In this document: piece after piece, positions 52,861 to 60,357 of the stretch
How the letters are laid out: every line of letters begins with the position of its first letter
Position numbering within the stretch: position 1 is the first letter of the stretch
NCBI GenBank assembly: GCA_017557195.1
Contig: JAFZAL010000017.1
Location: 1-64,000, forward strand
Source of the DNA: Thermoguttaceae bacterium
GTDB taxonomy: Bacteria > Planctomycetota > Planctomycetia > Pirellulales > Thermoguttaceae
Direction: 5' to 3'
DNA length: 64,000 bases
Translations under genes and position numbers: made by a program
The notes under the pieces: model-generated
What the model was told of the DNA's origin: nothing
The model's database searches: none
Seen by the model: only the letters and a program-made list of their open reading frames with translations

Positions 52861-53643
52861 ATGGAAACTTCACCCGCCGTATTGACCGAAGTTATCGCCC
52901 AATACTCCTCTTACGTCCCCGAACTGGCAAAAATCGACGAAGCCCAAATCGATATGCTGGCGCAGTACTGCCGTCTGGCGTGGGACTGGAACGAAAAGAT
53001 CAACCTGACACGCCATACCGACTTCGACAAGTTCGTCAAGCACGACCTGGTTGACACGCTGGCGCTGGCGCGGCATATCAACCCAAAAGAGCGCGTCATG
53101 GACGTCGGCTCCGGCGGCGGCGTTCCCGGCGTTCTGCTCAAAATTCTTCGCCCTGACCTCCACGTCGACCTGTGCGAGTCCGTCAACAAAAAGGCGAATT
53201 GTCTGGTTGACATCGTCGCTCAGCTGGAACTGCGCTGCGACGTCTATATCGGCCGGGCGGAAGACGTTCTGCCAGACGTCCGTTACAATACGCTCACGTT
53301 CCGCGCTGTGGCGAAGATGGCAAAAATTCTCGAATGGATGCGTCCGCAGATGAACTCCTTCGACCGGATGCTGCTTATCAAAGGCCCGTCCTGGGTGGAA
53401 GAGCGCGGCGAGGCTCGGCATTACGGCATGATGACAAACATGGCTCTGCGAAAGCTGGAAGAATACACGCTGCCCAACACCGCAACGGCGACTCAGCCGG
53501 ACGCTGTGTCCGTCATCCTCCAGATTTGTCACAAAACTCGTCTTGATGAAAACGGCGCGGTCATGTTTACTCAATGGAAACGAAACACCCAGCGGCCCAA
53601 GCGCAGACAGCGTCCCGGCGGAAACAAGGGCGAGAATCAGTAA
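52861..53643 (+). CDS. rsmG: 16S rRNA G527 N7-methyltransferase
   Basis: A Rossmann-fold SAM methyltransferase that modifies G527 of 16S rRNA. The core is conserved: WNEKINLTRHTD near residue 45, then motif I VMDVGSGGGVPGVLLKI, VDLCESVNKKANCL, and the FRAVAKMAKILEW segment with the conserved R-A-V. At 260 aa it is slightly long because of a basic Arg/Lys/Gly tail (RPKRRQRPGG). The usual neighbours (mnmG, parAB) are not present. Confidence 0.93.
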   Translation: METSPAVLTEVIAQYSSYVPELAKIDEAQIDMLAQYCRLAWDWNEKINLTRHTDFDKFVKHDLVDTLALARHINPKERVMDVGSGGGVPGVLLKILRPDLHVDLCESVNKKANCLVDIVAQLELRCDVYIGRAEDVLPDVRYNTLTFRAVAKMAKILEWMRPQMNSFDRMLLIKGPSWVEERGEARHYGMMTNMALRKLEEYTLPNTATATQPDAVSVILQICHKTRLDENGAVMFTQWKRNTQRPKRRQRPGGNKGENQ

Positions 53644-53646
53644 TTA

Positions 53647-53749
53647 GTGGTAAGTGGCAAGTGGTTAGTAAAGATTTTTCGTCCTTCCCGCTTGCCGCCG
53701 ACCATCGCTTTGCGTCCTAACCACTAACCACTTAATACTTACTACTAAA
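53647..53749. repeat. Heptamer array between rsmG and the GH43-like gene
   Basis: GTGGTAA, GTGGCAA, GTGGTTA and GTAAAGA, a diverged core CGCTTTGCG, then CTAACCA, CTAACCA, CTTAATA, CTTACTA and CTAAAAT. The last unit overlaps the start codon of the next gene. Confidence 0.85.
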
Positions 53750-54718
53750 ATGAAATACAACGCTATTCTGTGTACAATCGTATTGAGTTTGTTAACCTCT
53801 TTTGCTTCTGCGGAAGACGGTCAGCAGTATTTTGCTTTTTCTTACTTTACCGGCAATGGCGAGCATGGGCTTCATCTGCTTGTCAGTCAGGACGGCTTGA
53901 AGTGGGACAAGGTCAACGGCGGAGTTCCGCTGTACCGTCAGACGCTGCCGGGCGACAACCTCATGCGCGATCCCAGCATTTGCAAAGGTCCGGACGGGAC
54001 GTGGCATCTGGTCTGGACGACGTCGTGGAAACGTGACTTTATCGGTCATTCCACCAGCGCCGATTTAATCCACTGGACGCCCTCGCAGGCGATTCCCGTC
54101 ATGGCGCACGAGCCGACCTGCCGCAACACCTGGGCGCCGGAAATTTTCTACGACGACGCCACCGAGCAGTTTTACATCTTCTGGTCGTCGACCATTCCCG
54201 GACGCTTTTCTGAACGCGGAACCAGCGAGTCCAGCCTCGACCATCGCATGTACTTTGTAACAACCAAAGACTTCAAAACGTTCTCCCCAACGAAGCTGTT
54301 TTTCAATCCCGGGCACAACGTCATCGACGGCATGATCGCCAAGCTGGACAAGACGTATTATCTGTTCTATAAAGACGAACGGCTCAAGCGCCCGGCGGAA
54401 GACGGTTCTATCGTAGAGGGCAAAAGCATCTGGCTGGCAACCGCGCCGTCTGTAGAAGGTCCGTATACCGCCGGGAAAATCGTCTCCCCGATGAACTGGG
54501 TGGAAGGTCCAACGGCGTTTCGAGTCAACAACCGCTGGCTGGTTCTCTACGACTGCTACGCCGCTCATCATTACGGGGCAATCGAGTCCGCCGACGGCGT
54601 CAACTGGACGGACGTAACCGACAAGCTCTCCATTCCCAAAGAAGTTCGTCACGGAACGGTTTTCGAAATCAGCCAGAAGGAATACGAGGCGTTGAAGGCA
54701 GTAGGCAGTAGGCAGTAA
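53750..54718 (+). CDS. Secreted GH43-like five-bladed propeller hydrolase
   Basis: A 322-aa exported protein (signal peptide with a cut near ASAE). It has a GH43/GH32-type propeller layout: RDPSICKGPDGTWHLVWTT, TWAPEIFYD (candidate Asp/Glu region), NVIDGMIAKLDKTYYLFYKD, and VEGPTAFRVNNRWLVLYD with the conserved E-G-P. Such enzymes act on arabinans, xylans or galactans. The final codons are made by a heptamer array, giving the end AVGSRQ. The start overlaps another heptamer array, so no ribosome site is present. Confidence 0.8.
   Translation: MKYNAILCTIVLSLLTSFASAEDGQQYFAFSYFTGNGEHGLHLLVSQDGLKWDKVNGGVPLYRQTLPGDNLMRDPSICKGPDGTWHLVWTTSWKRDFIGHSTSADLIHWTPSQAIPVMAHEPTCRNTWAPEIFYDDATEQFYIFWSSTIPGRFSERGTSESSLDHRMYFVTTKDFKTFSPTKLFFNPGHNVIDGMIAKLDKTYYLFYKDERLKRPAEDGSIVEGKSIWLATAPSVEGPYTAGKIVSPMNWVEGPTAFRVNNRWLVLYDCYAAHHYGAIESADGVNWTDVTDKLSIPKEVRHGTVFEISQKEYEALKAVGSRQ
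54697..54717. repeat. Heptamer array (GGCAGTA)x3
   Basis: Three perfect GGCAGTA units inside the 3' end of the GH43-like gene; they encode GSRQ-type residues and the stop codon. Confidence 0.85.
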
Positions 54719-54732
54719 GGCTAGGACTATCA

Positions 54733-55545
54733 ATGATCAATTATGGATTAAAGGACAGAGTGGCTCTAATCACCGGGGCGAACAACCCGCAGGGGATTGG
54801 AGCGACAACGGCTCTTGCGTTTGCTCGCGAAGGGGCAAAGGTCGTTTTAGTCTATAAGAAAATCTTCCGTCCGTTTGATACAAGCAAGACGGATCAAAAC
54901 GGGGTTGACCGATATTATCAGTCAAACGCCGGAAATGCAGACGTCGTCGAAAGCAAACTCAAGGAGATGAACGCGGACTATCTTGTTTTGGAAAGCGACA
55001 TATCCAACGAGGACGCGGTTAAAGAAATCTATTCGACGGTTATTGAACGGTTCGGACGAGTTGACGTTCTCGTCAATAACGCGGCGGTCGACGACGAAAA
55101 CGGTTTCGATACAATCGAAAAGATTACTCAAGACGTCATCGACAATGCCTTCGCGGTCAACGTCCGGGGAAGCTTGTTGATGATGCGGGAATTTGTCAAT
55201 CGCCGCAGCGATTACGGAAGAATCGTCAATATTTCTACAGACGCGGCACAAGTCTTTGCTGGCCAAATTACCTACGGAGCGAGCAAGGCAACGTTAGAAG
55301 CGCTGACTCGCAGCATCGCTCTTGAAGTCGGGAAGTACGGAATTACCGTGAACTGCGTTGCACCCGGCCCCACTCAAACCGGATGGATTGACGCGGAGCT
55401 GGAAAAAGCCGTCGTTCCGATAATCCCCATGGGAAAACTGATTCAACCGGAAGACATTGCAGAAACGATTCTATTCCTGGCAAGCAAACAGGCAAGATAT
55501 CTTACCGGACAAGTCATCAAAGTCTCCGGCGGACACGCGTTATAA
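54733..55545 (+). CDS. Short-chain dehydrogenase/reductase
   Basis: A 270-aa NAD(P)-dependent oxidoreductase of the classical SDR type. Cofactor site TGANNPQGIG (residues 14-23), NNAAVDDENG, catalytic Ser in VNISTDAAQ, Tyr-x-x-x-Lys in ITYGASKA, and VNCVAPGPTQTGWI. The end VSGGHAL is typical of FabG-like reductases. The substrate is not known. It is 14 bp after the GH43-like gene with AGGA as ribosome site, so it may be co-expressed and act on a sugar product; that is inference. Confidence 0.87.
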   Translation: MINYGLKDRVALITGANNPQGIGATTALAFAREGAKVVLVYKKIFRPFDTSKTDQNGVDRYYQSNAGNADVVESKLKEMNADYLVLESDISNEDAVKEIYSTVIERFGRVDVLVNNAAVDDENGFDTIEKITQDVIDNAFAVNVRGSLLMMREFVNRRSDYGRIVNISTDAAQVFAGQITYGASKATLEALTRSIALEVGKYGITVNCVAPGPTQTGWIDAELEKAVVPIIPMGKLIQPEDIAETILFLASKQARYLTGQVIKVSGGHAL

Positions 55546-55653
55546 ACTCCATTTGTCTATAATAATTCCTTATTATACAACATACACTTTCTGTGTTACA
55601 GTTGCCAGATATACATTTTTCTCAAAAAATCGTTAATTTATAGCATTCACCCC

Positions 55654-55681
55654 TTGAAAAATAGAAAACATGTATCATAAT
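55654..55681 (+). promoter_or_regulatory. Putative promoter of the SET-HNH gene
   Basis: TTGAAA (55654-55659), 16 nt, CATAAT (55676-55681) in an AT-rich 222-bp gap, about 85 nt before the ATG. Confidence 0.4.
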
Positions 55682-55767
55682 TATGTTATGTGTTATGAAA
55701 CTTTTAGATTCGTTCATAGAAGTTTTCACAAAAATTGGATTCAATCATCGTACATGAAAGGATTGAG

Positions 55768-56640
55768 ATGACAAGAGAAACTGCCAAAAAGTATTTTGCC
55801 CACGAAAAATGCAAATTGATCGACAAGTCGGGTGGCAATAACGTCAATGGGAAAACGGTAGTCGCTATAGCGCCTATTAAAAAACGTGAGCTTGTTTGTT
55901 ACGTGTGTGGAACGATTTATTCAGAAAATGGTCCCTATCGACCTGATGATGGTTATATTTGCGATTCTTTGGTAGACGATGTATTTTCATTTTACGATGA
56001 AAACAATGATCGTTCCATAGACCCGGGAAAAGTTCATAAACCAAAAACAAACCGAGTTACAAAACATATTTCAGGTTTTATCAATCACAGTTGTGAACCA
56101 AATTGCGAAATCATTTTCGACGAAGATGAAAAAATGTTGAAAATTGTCGCAATAGAACCAATTGGCGTTGATGAAGAAATTACCATCTATTATAGCGATA
56201 CCTGGTTTGAACGACGAGGTATCTATTGCCAATGTGGTAAAGCCAAATGCAAATTCTCCAAAGAAAGGGAATTGACTAAGAAGGAGAAGGATTACGCTAA
56301 AGAGGGCGAGAGAATCGAAAGAATCGAAAATAATCCTAAAAGGAATCGAGCGCTTCGAGACAAAGTGATCAAAAATAGTAAAGGTAGATGTCAAGTCTGT
56401 GGCAGACAACTTACTGAAATGTATGGTGAGTTTGGAGCAGGAGTTCTTGAAGTTCATCATGAAACGCCTCTGGGAGCACGTAAGGGCAAAGGTTCAATTA
56501 CACATCTTGAAGATTTGATTGCCGTTTGTCCCAATTGTCATGCAGTTTTGCATAACATGGAAAAATACCCTACAGATGCTACAACCAAAAGTTTGAAAAG
56601 AACAATTAAACAAAGACGGGAAGAAAATGAGGAAGAATAA
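55768..56640 (+). CDS. SET-domain methyltransferase fused to HNH nuclease
   Basis: A 290-aa cytoplasmic fusion. Residues about 10-150 form a SET domain: GKTVVAIAPIKKRELV at the start, the SAM/pseudoknot motif GFINHSCEPNC (N106-H107-S108) and the EEITIYYSDTWF strand. A post-SET zinc motif follows (C154, C156, C161). After a charged helix (165-200) an HNH domain runs from 205 to 262 with C208/C211, the LEVHHE pair (H230, H231) and C254/C257/H258 (AVCPNCHAVLH). The SET part should methylate lysines in a protein; the HNH part should cut DNA. The start is ATG 55768 with AAAGGA upstream; TTG 55735 is the alternative. More AT-rich than its neighbours, with its own promoter and terminator: probably acquired. 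Confidence 0.88.
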   Translation: MTRETAKKYFAHEKCKLIDKSGGNNVNGKTVVAIAPIKKRELVCYVCGTIYSENGPYRPDDGYICDSLVDDVFSFYDENNDRSIDPGKVHKPKTNRVTKHISGFINHSCEPNCEIIFDEDEKMLKIVAIEPIGVDEEITIYYSDTWFERRGIYCQCGKAKCKFSKERELTKKEKDYAKEGERIERIENNPKRNRALRDKVIKNSKGRCQVCGRQLTEMYGEFGAGVLEVHHETPLGARKGKGSITHLEDLIAVCPNCHAVLHNMEKYPTDATTKSLKRTIKQRREENEEE

Positions 56641-56666
56641 TTATCTTCTATATTGATCTTTATCGC

Positions 56667-56707
56667 ACGGACAGACGGAAATGATTCAGGTCTGTCCGTT
56701 GTTTTTT
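56667..56707 (+). terminator. Rho-independent terminator of the SET-HNH gene
   Basis: A 10-bp perfect stem (ACGGACAGAC / GTCTGTCCGT) with a 13-nt loop, followed by a T-rich tract (TGTTTTTTA), 27 bp after the stop codon. Confidence 0.85.
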
Positions 56708-56783
56708 AGATTCTGAACAGAGTGATTGAAATCAGCTGAGAAGAGAGTATGAGGAGCTAAAGGCGCAGAGACTGTAGAAAAAA

Positions 56784-56864
56784 TTACGCAAGCGCAGTCT
56801 CGCTAAAAGAGGCGAGAATCTCGCTTGCGTAATTGCTAATTGTAAATTGACAATTGTTAATTTT
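56784..56864. repeat. Heptamer array TAATTGC type with two octamer cores
   Basis: CGCAAGCG (56787-56794) and CGCTTGCG (56822-56829) form a hairpin-like pair, followed by TAATTGC, TAATTGT, AAATTGA, CAATTGT and TAATTTT. The last unit supplies part of the iorB stop codon. Confidence 0.85.
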
Positions 56865-57459
56865 ACTTGATCATCGCTGCCATTCCGGCGTCGAAAGCCG
56901 CGAGGTTGACGTCGACGAATTTTGGCTTGCAGCATTTCTCGATAGCTTCTTTCCAGGATTCAACCGGCATATCCAGTTCCGTTGACATAGCGCCCAGCAA
57001 GACCGTGTTGGCGGCGCGGATGTTACCCAGCTTCTCGGCAATCGCTTCTGCGTCGAGATAAATCAATCGGCTAAACGCCTTTTCCAGACGCTGTTGAGCG
57101 TCGTCCGGATAGGTCGCTGCGCCCATCGAAACCGTAACCGGGACAATTCGCTGCGCGTTGACAACCGCCAAGCCGTCTGCCGCCAGATATTCGTGATACC
57201 GAAGGGCTTCGATTCGTTCCAGAGCGACCAGAACGGACGCGGTTCCCGGGGCAATTAACGGGCTGTGGACTTTCGTTCCGTATCGAATTTGAGCGACAAC
57301 CGACCCGCCGCGCTGCGCCATGCCGTGAACTTCGTTCGTCTTGACGTCAAACCCGCAAATCATTGCCGTTTGAGCGCAAATCTCGCTCGCCAATAAAATT
57401 CCCTGACCGCCGACGCCTACCAGCGCAATGCTTTTTGTATCTTGATTTTCGTTGCTCAT
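56863..57459 (-). CDS. iorB: Indolepyruvate oxidoreductase subunit beta (2-oxoacid:ferredoxin gamma-like)
   Basis: A 198-aa subunit of the ferredoxin-dependent indolepyruvate oxidoreductase that converts aryl pyruvates to acyl-CoA. Family marks are LVGVGGQGILLASEI at the N-terminus, KTNEVHGMAQRGGSVVAQIR and NTVLLGAMS. The catalytic TPP-binding subunit IorA is not in the window, so the gene is separated from its usual partner, or iorA lies beyond. It is downstream of the M16-like gene on the same strand across 142 bp with heptamer arrays. Confidence 0.9.
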   Translation of the reverse strand: MSNENQDTKSIALVGVGGQGILLASEICAQTAMICGFDVKTNEVHGMAQRGGSVVAQIRYGTKVHSPLIAPGTASVLVALERIEALRYHEYLAADGLAVVNAQRIVPVTVSMGAATYPDDAQQRLEKAFSRLIYLDAEAIAEKLGNIRAANTVLLGAMSTELDMPVESWKEAIEKCCKPKFVDVNLAAFDAGMAAMIK

Positions 57460-57482
57460 TTGTTGTAACTGGATAATAGGAT

Positions 57483-57517
57483 TAGCTATTAGCTGCTAGC
57501 TTTTAGCTACTAGCTGA
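57483..57517. repeat. Heptamer array (TAGCTNN)x5
   Basis: TAGCTAT, TAGCTGC, TAGCTTT, TAGCTAC and TAGCTGA, exact 7-nt period, between the iorB start and the M16-like gene. Confidence 0.85.
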
Positions 57518-57584
57518 AACAGAAGCTAACAACCAAAATTCATTATACTCTTTTGTTTAAATAATACAAGTAGGCGTTAAACTT

Positions 57585-57619
57585 TAGCTCTTAGCTAACG
57601 TCTAGCAGCTAAAAGCTAA
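57585..57619. repeat. Heptamer array TAGCTNN / NAGCTAA
   Basis: TAGCTCT, TAGCTAA, CGTCTAG, CAGCTAA and AAGCTAA. It covers the end of the M16-like gene and encodes its last residues LAFSC and stop. Confidence 0.8.
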
Positions 57620-58831
57620 ATTCTCGCCGCCCAGCGTTGTAATCTGGAAGTCTCTGGGAGAATTCTCCGCCAGGTACCGATTGACGTCTTCGACGGTAAG
57701 GGACTCGATTTTAGCCAAATGCTCGTCCAGAGTCCGGATCGTTCCCAGATTTATCCAGTCGCTGGCAATGCTGACGGATCTGGCGCCGCAGGATTCCTGT
57801 TCCATAATCAAAGACGTCCGTTCCCGCGTCTTGACCCGGTTCAGTTCTTCCGGAGTAACGCCTTCGGCAGAAAGCTTTTGAATCTCTGAAAGCAAGCCGT
57901 CCAAAGCAACTTCTGCATTTTCGGAACTGGTTCCCAAAGAGCAGAAGACCGCAGCGCAGGTCGGATACATAAAGTTATACGCGCTAACTGAATAGCACAA
58001 TCCCTGCCGCTCTCGAAGCTGGGTAAACAGACGTCCGCTGGCTTCGCCTCCCAAGACGGACGTCCCCACCATTTGCCGATAAAAATCCGGATGCGAATAC
58101 GGAACGCCATCGTAGGCGACAACGATCTGCGTTTGCTGAGCGTCGTACTCTATATGGCGATTCTGCCGAGTTGGCGCTTCGGACTGGATTGTCAGCGACC
58201 CTTGCGACTTCCACGAGCCAAACAGCGTCTCGACCTCGTCCTGAAGCTCGTTCCAGTCAAACGCTCCGGCGACGGACAGAATCGTTCCGTCCGGGCGATA
58301 ATACTTTTTATAGAAAGACGTTAGCTCGTCCAATTGTACGGAATGAAGGACGTCGATATCGCCGTAGGAATGTTCGTTCCACGGCGAAGGGAAAAAGTCT
58401 TTTTGCGCAGCCAGACGCGCAACCAACGCTGGATTGTCTTCAATTCCAAATCGTTCTAAAATAACGCTTTGTCGAGACGATTCCAAAGAATCTTCGTCAA
58501 AATGCGCCCCTTGCGCCAAGGCGGCGTAGATTTCCAGAACGTCGTGAAGATAAATTGCCGGAAACGCAGTAAGATAGGAAACGTATCCGATTCCGACCTT
58601 TTCTCCCCGTTCGACGCCGCGAAGCAAAAGTTCTTCGATAAACTGACGGCTATTCCATCGACCGCAGCCTCGAAGAGCCATCTCACAGCAAAACGACGCT
58701 ACCCCGCGGCGCGAAGGATCTTCGTACCCAACTCCTGCGGGCATTTCCAAAGAAAAAGCGCAGGATTTCAAATACGGCATTGATTCTGCCAACAACGTCA
58801 GTCCGTTAGAATACGTTTTCGTATATATCAT
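57602..58831 (-). CDS. M16-family protein lacking the zinc-site residues
   Basis: A 409-aa protein with the two-lobed M16B fold: MIYTKTYSNGLTLLAESMPY, and the second-half motifs SVSAYNFMYPTCAAVFCSLGT and LNRVKTRERTSLIMEQESC. In active M16 peptidases the first lobe carries H-x-x-E-H in GLAHFLEHMLF. Here the same place reads GVASFCCEMAL (residues 43-53), so the two His and the Glu are Ser46, Cys49 and Glu50. It is therefore expected to be a non-catalytic partner, but no active M16 partner is next to it. An extended -10 box is almost at the start codon. Confidence 0.85.
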   Translation of the reverse strand: MIYTKTYSNGLTLLAESMPYLKSCAFSLEMPAGVGYEDPSRRGVASFCCEMALRGCGRWNSRQFIEELLLRGVERGEKVGIGYVSYLTAFPAIYLHDVLEIYAALAQGAHFDEDSLESSRQSVILERFGIEDNPALVARLAAQKDFFPSPWNEHSYGDIDVLHSVQLDELTSFYKKYYRPDGTILSVAGAFDWNELQDEVETLFGSWKSQGSLTIQSEAPTRQNRHIEYDAQQTQIVVAYDGVPYSHPDFYRQMVGTSVLGGEASGRLFTQLRERQGLCYSVSAYNFMYPTCAAVFCSLGTSSENAEVALDGLLSEIQKLSAEGVTPEELNRVKTRERTSLIMEQESCGARSVSIASDWINLGTIRTLDEHLAKIESLTVEDVNRYLAENSPRDFQITTLGGENLAFSC

Positions 58832-58850
58832 AGACGCATATTATATCAGG

Positions 58851-58922
58851 GAATGGGGATTCGGGAATAGGGAGCGGAATCAATTCGGAATTCGTAATGC
58901 GGAATGCGGAATTACGCAAGCG
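58851..58922. repeat. Heptamer array GGAATGC type
   Basis: GAATGGG, GATTCGG, GAATAGG and a GAGCGGA-like unit, then GGAATTC, GTAATGC, GGAATGC, GGAATTA and the core CGCAAGCG (58915-58922). Confidence 0.8.
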
Positions 58923-59105
58923 CTTCAACAATTTTTCCTACCTATCACACATTCGCTATATTTTTTATTTTATCAATATCGTTTGTTTTTCTAAATTGTT
59001 ATTTTTGAACGAATTGTCAAAACCCTGATAAGTATCAAATGCAATAATATCTAAATGTGAATTATGAAAAAATTTTTAAAAGAGAAAAAAATGAGTAAGG
59101 GAGTA

Positions 59106-59133
59106 TTGGCAAAAAAACCGTATTTAATATAAT
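59106..59133 (+). promoter_or_regulatory. Promoter of the exosortase locus
   Basis: TTGGCA (59106-59111), 16 nt, perfect TATAAT (59128-59133), about 90 nt before the exosortase start. Confidence 0.6.
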
Positions 59134-59223
59134 GTGCAGGAGCGTAAATATAAAAATTGGGAACGTTTTTATATCAACGCGCTCTAATTAATAAAAATGA
59201 AAAATGGATTGTAATTATACGAT

Positions 59224-60261
59224 ATGAGTCAAAGTCCGTCAACTCAACAAAAAGATCCAACGCCTTCTATGCCGCCCGAATCAGCGGCAGAAGAACGTAA
59301 CATATACGCCAAGGAAGAAATATCCATGTGGGCGATGTTTGGGATATTGCTTGTCGCGCTGACGCTTGCCTATTCCAAATCGCTTCAAATAGCAATGGAC
59401 TCATGGAATACGGAACTGTATTCTCATGGATATTTAATTCCGTTTATGGCGGCGGCTTTATTATGGCTTCGCCGCGAACCGTATCGTCCATTTCCGATGT
59501 GGCATCGTTGGGTTGGAGTGGCGCTGTTGGCATTAACGCTTATCGGATCGTATCTTGCAGAATTTTTTGCGCAAGAGTTTGTCATGCAGATGTCGTTTGT
59601 TCCCGCAGTGGCATTCTGCTTTTTGATAGCAGGCGGTTGGCCGCTGTTCCGATGGGCGGGTCCAATATGCTTTATTTTGTTTTTCATGTTCCCTTTATAT
59701 TGGGGGCTTGAACGGCACTTGCTGGAACCAATGCAGCTTTGGGCGACAACGTCCAGCGCTTTTATGCTTCAGCTGTTTGGTTTTATGGCCATACAGGAAG
59801 GAAACGTTATTACAATTAATGACATTCCGCTCAACGTTGTAGGAGCGTGCAGCGGTCTTCGCATGACCACCATTTTTGTAGCGTTGTCCTTGTTTTTTGT
59901 ATTGATCAGCCAACGCACCTGGTGGGAAAACCTGATAATTTTACTTTGCGCGATTCCGATTGCCCTGATTGTCAATATTATGAGAATCACCGTAACCGGA
60001 ATTGGCTATTCAATTTTTGGCGTCGGCGGTACGGCGGAAAAATTGATTCACGACTGGTCCGGCCTGGCAATGGCGCCTATGGCATTGATTATACTTTGGG
60101 GCGTAGTTCGATTGCTGTCAATTCTGTTTTACGAAGAGGAAACAGAAGACGCTTCAGCAATAAATATTTTCGAAAGACCGGGGACTGGCTCAGTCAAAGA
60201 GGAAAACGTAGCGTCAGAAGAAGAATCAGACGACGATTCCAATACAAAAAATAAAAAATGA
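59224..60261 (+). CDS. Exosortase (PEP-CTERM transpeptidase)
   Basis: A polytopic inner-membrane protein (345 aa, about eight membrane helices) of the exosortase/archaeosortase family. It cleaves and re-anchors PEP-CTERM proteins. The catalytic triad is in place: Cys209 in NVVGACSGLRM, Arg254 in VNIMRITVTG and His276 in LIHDWSGL. A short cytoplasmic N-terminal tail and a charged Glu/Asp-rich C-terminal tail flank the membrane part. The PEP-CTERM protein at 39963-42956 is a candidate substrate. It is first in a line with the Wzc-like and EpsI-like genes. The exact exosortase subtype was not determined. Confidence 0.92.
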   Translation: MSQSPSTQQKDPTPSMPPESAAEERNIYAKEEISMWAMFGILLVALTLAYSKSLQIAMDSWNTELYSHGYLIPFMAAALLWLRREPYRPFPMWHRWVGVALLALTLIGSYLAEFFAQEFVMQMSFVPAVAFCFLIAGGWPLFRWAGPICFILFFMFPLYWGLERHLLEPMQLWATTSSAFMLQLFGFMAIQEGNVITINDIPLNVVGACSGLRMTTIFVALSLFFVLISQRTWWENLIILLCAIPIALIVNIMRITVTGIGYSIFGVGGTAEKLIHDWSGLAMAPMALIILWGVVRLLSILFYEEETEDASAINIFERPGTGSVKEENVASEEESDDDSNTKNKK

Positions 60262-60357
60262 TTGCACAAACGCGATAAACAGAACGTATAAATTATTAAC
60301 GTATTAGTTATATTCGTTTTAAATTTTTATTGAAACTTTAGGATAAGGGTTATTCAC

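Larger units (their letters stand above)
58832..59223. other. Intergenic region before the exosortase locus
   Basis: No gene. TGATATAAT (minus strand, 58848-58840) is an extended -10 for the M16-like gene only about 9 nt from its ATG. A heptamer array follows (58851-58922), and the right half is AT-rich with the exosortase promoter. Confidence 0.5.

Noticed and set aside
55735-55767. TTG start adding 11 residues to the SET-HNH protein
   Set aside because: The ATG at 55768 has AAAGGA at good distance; the TTG start has no ribosome site.
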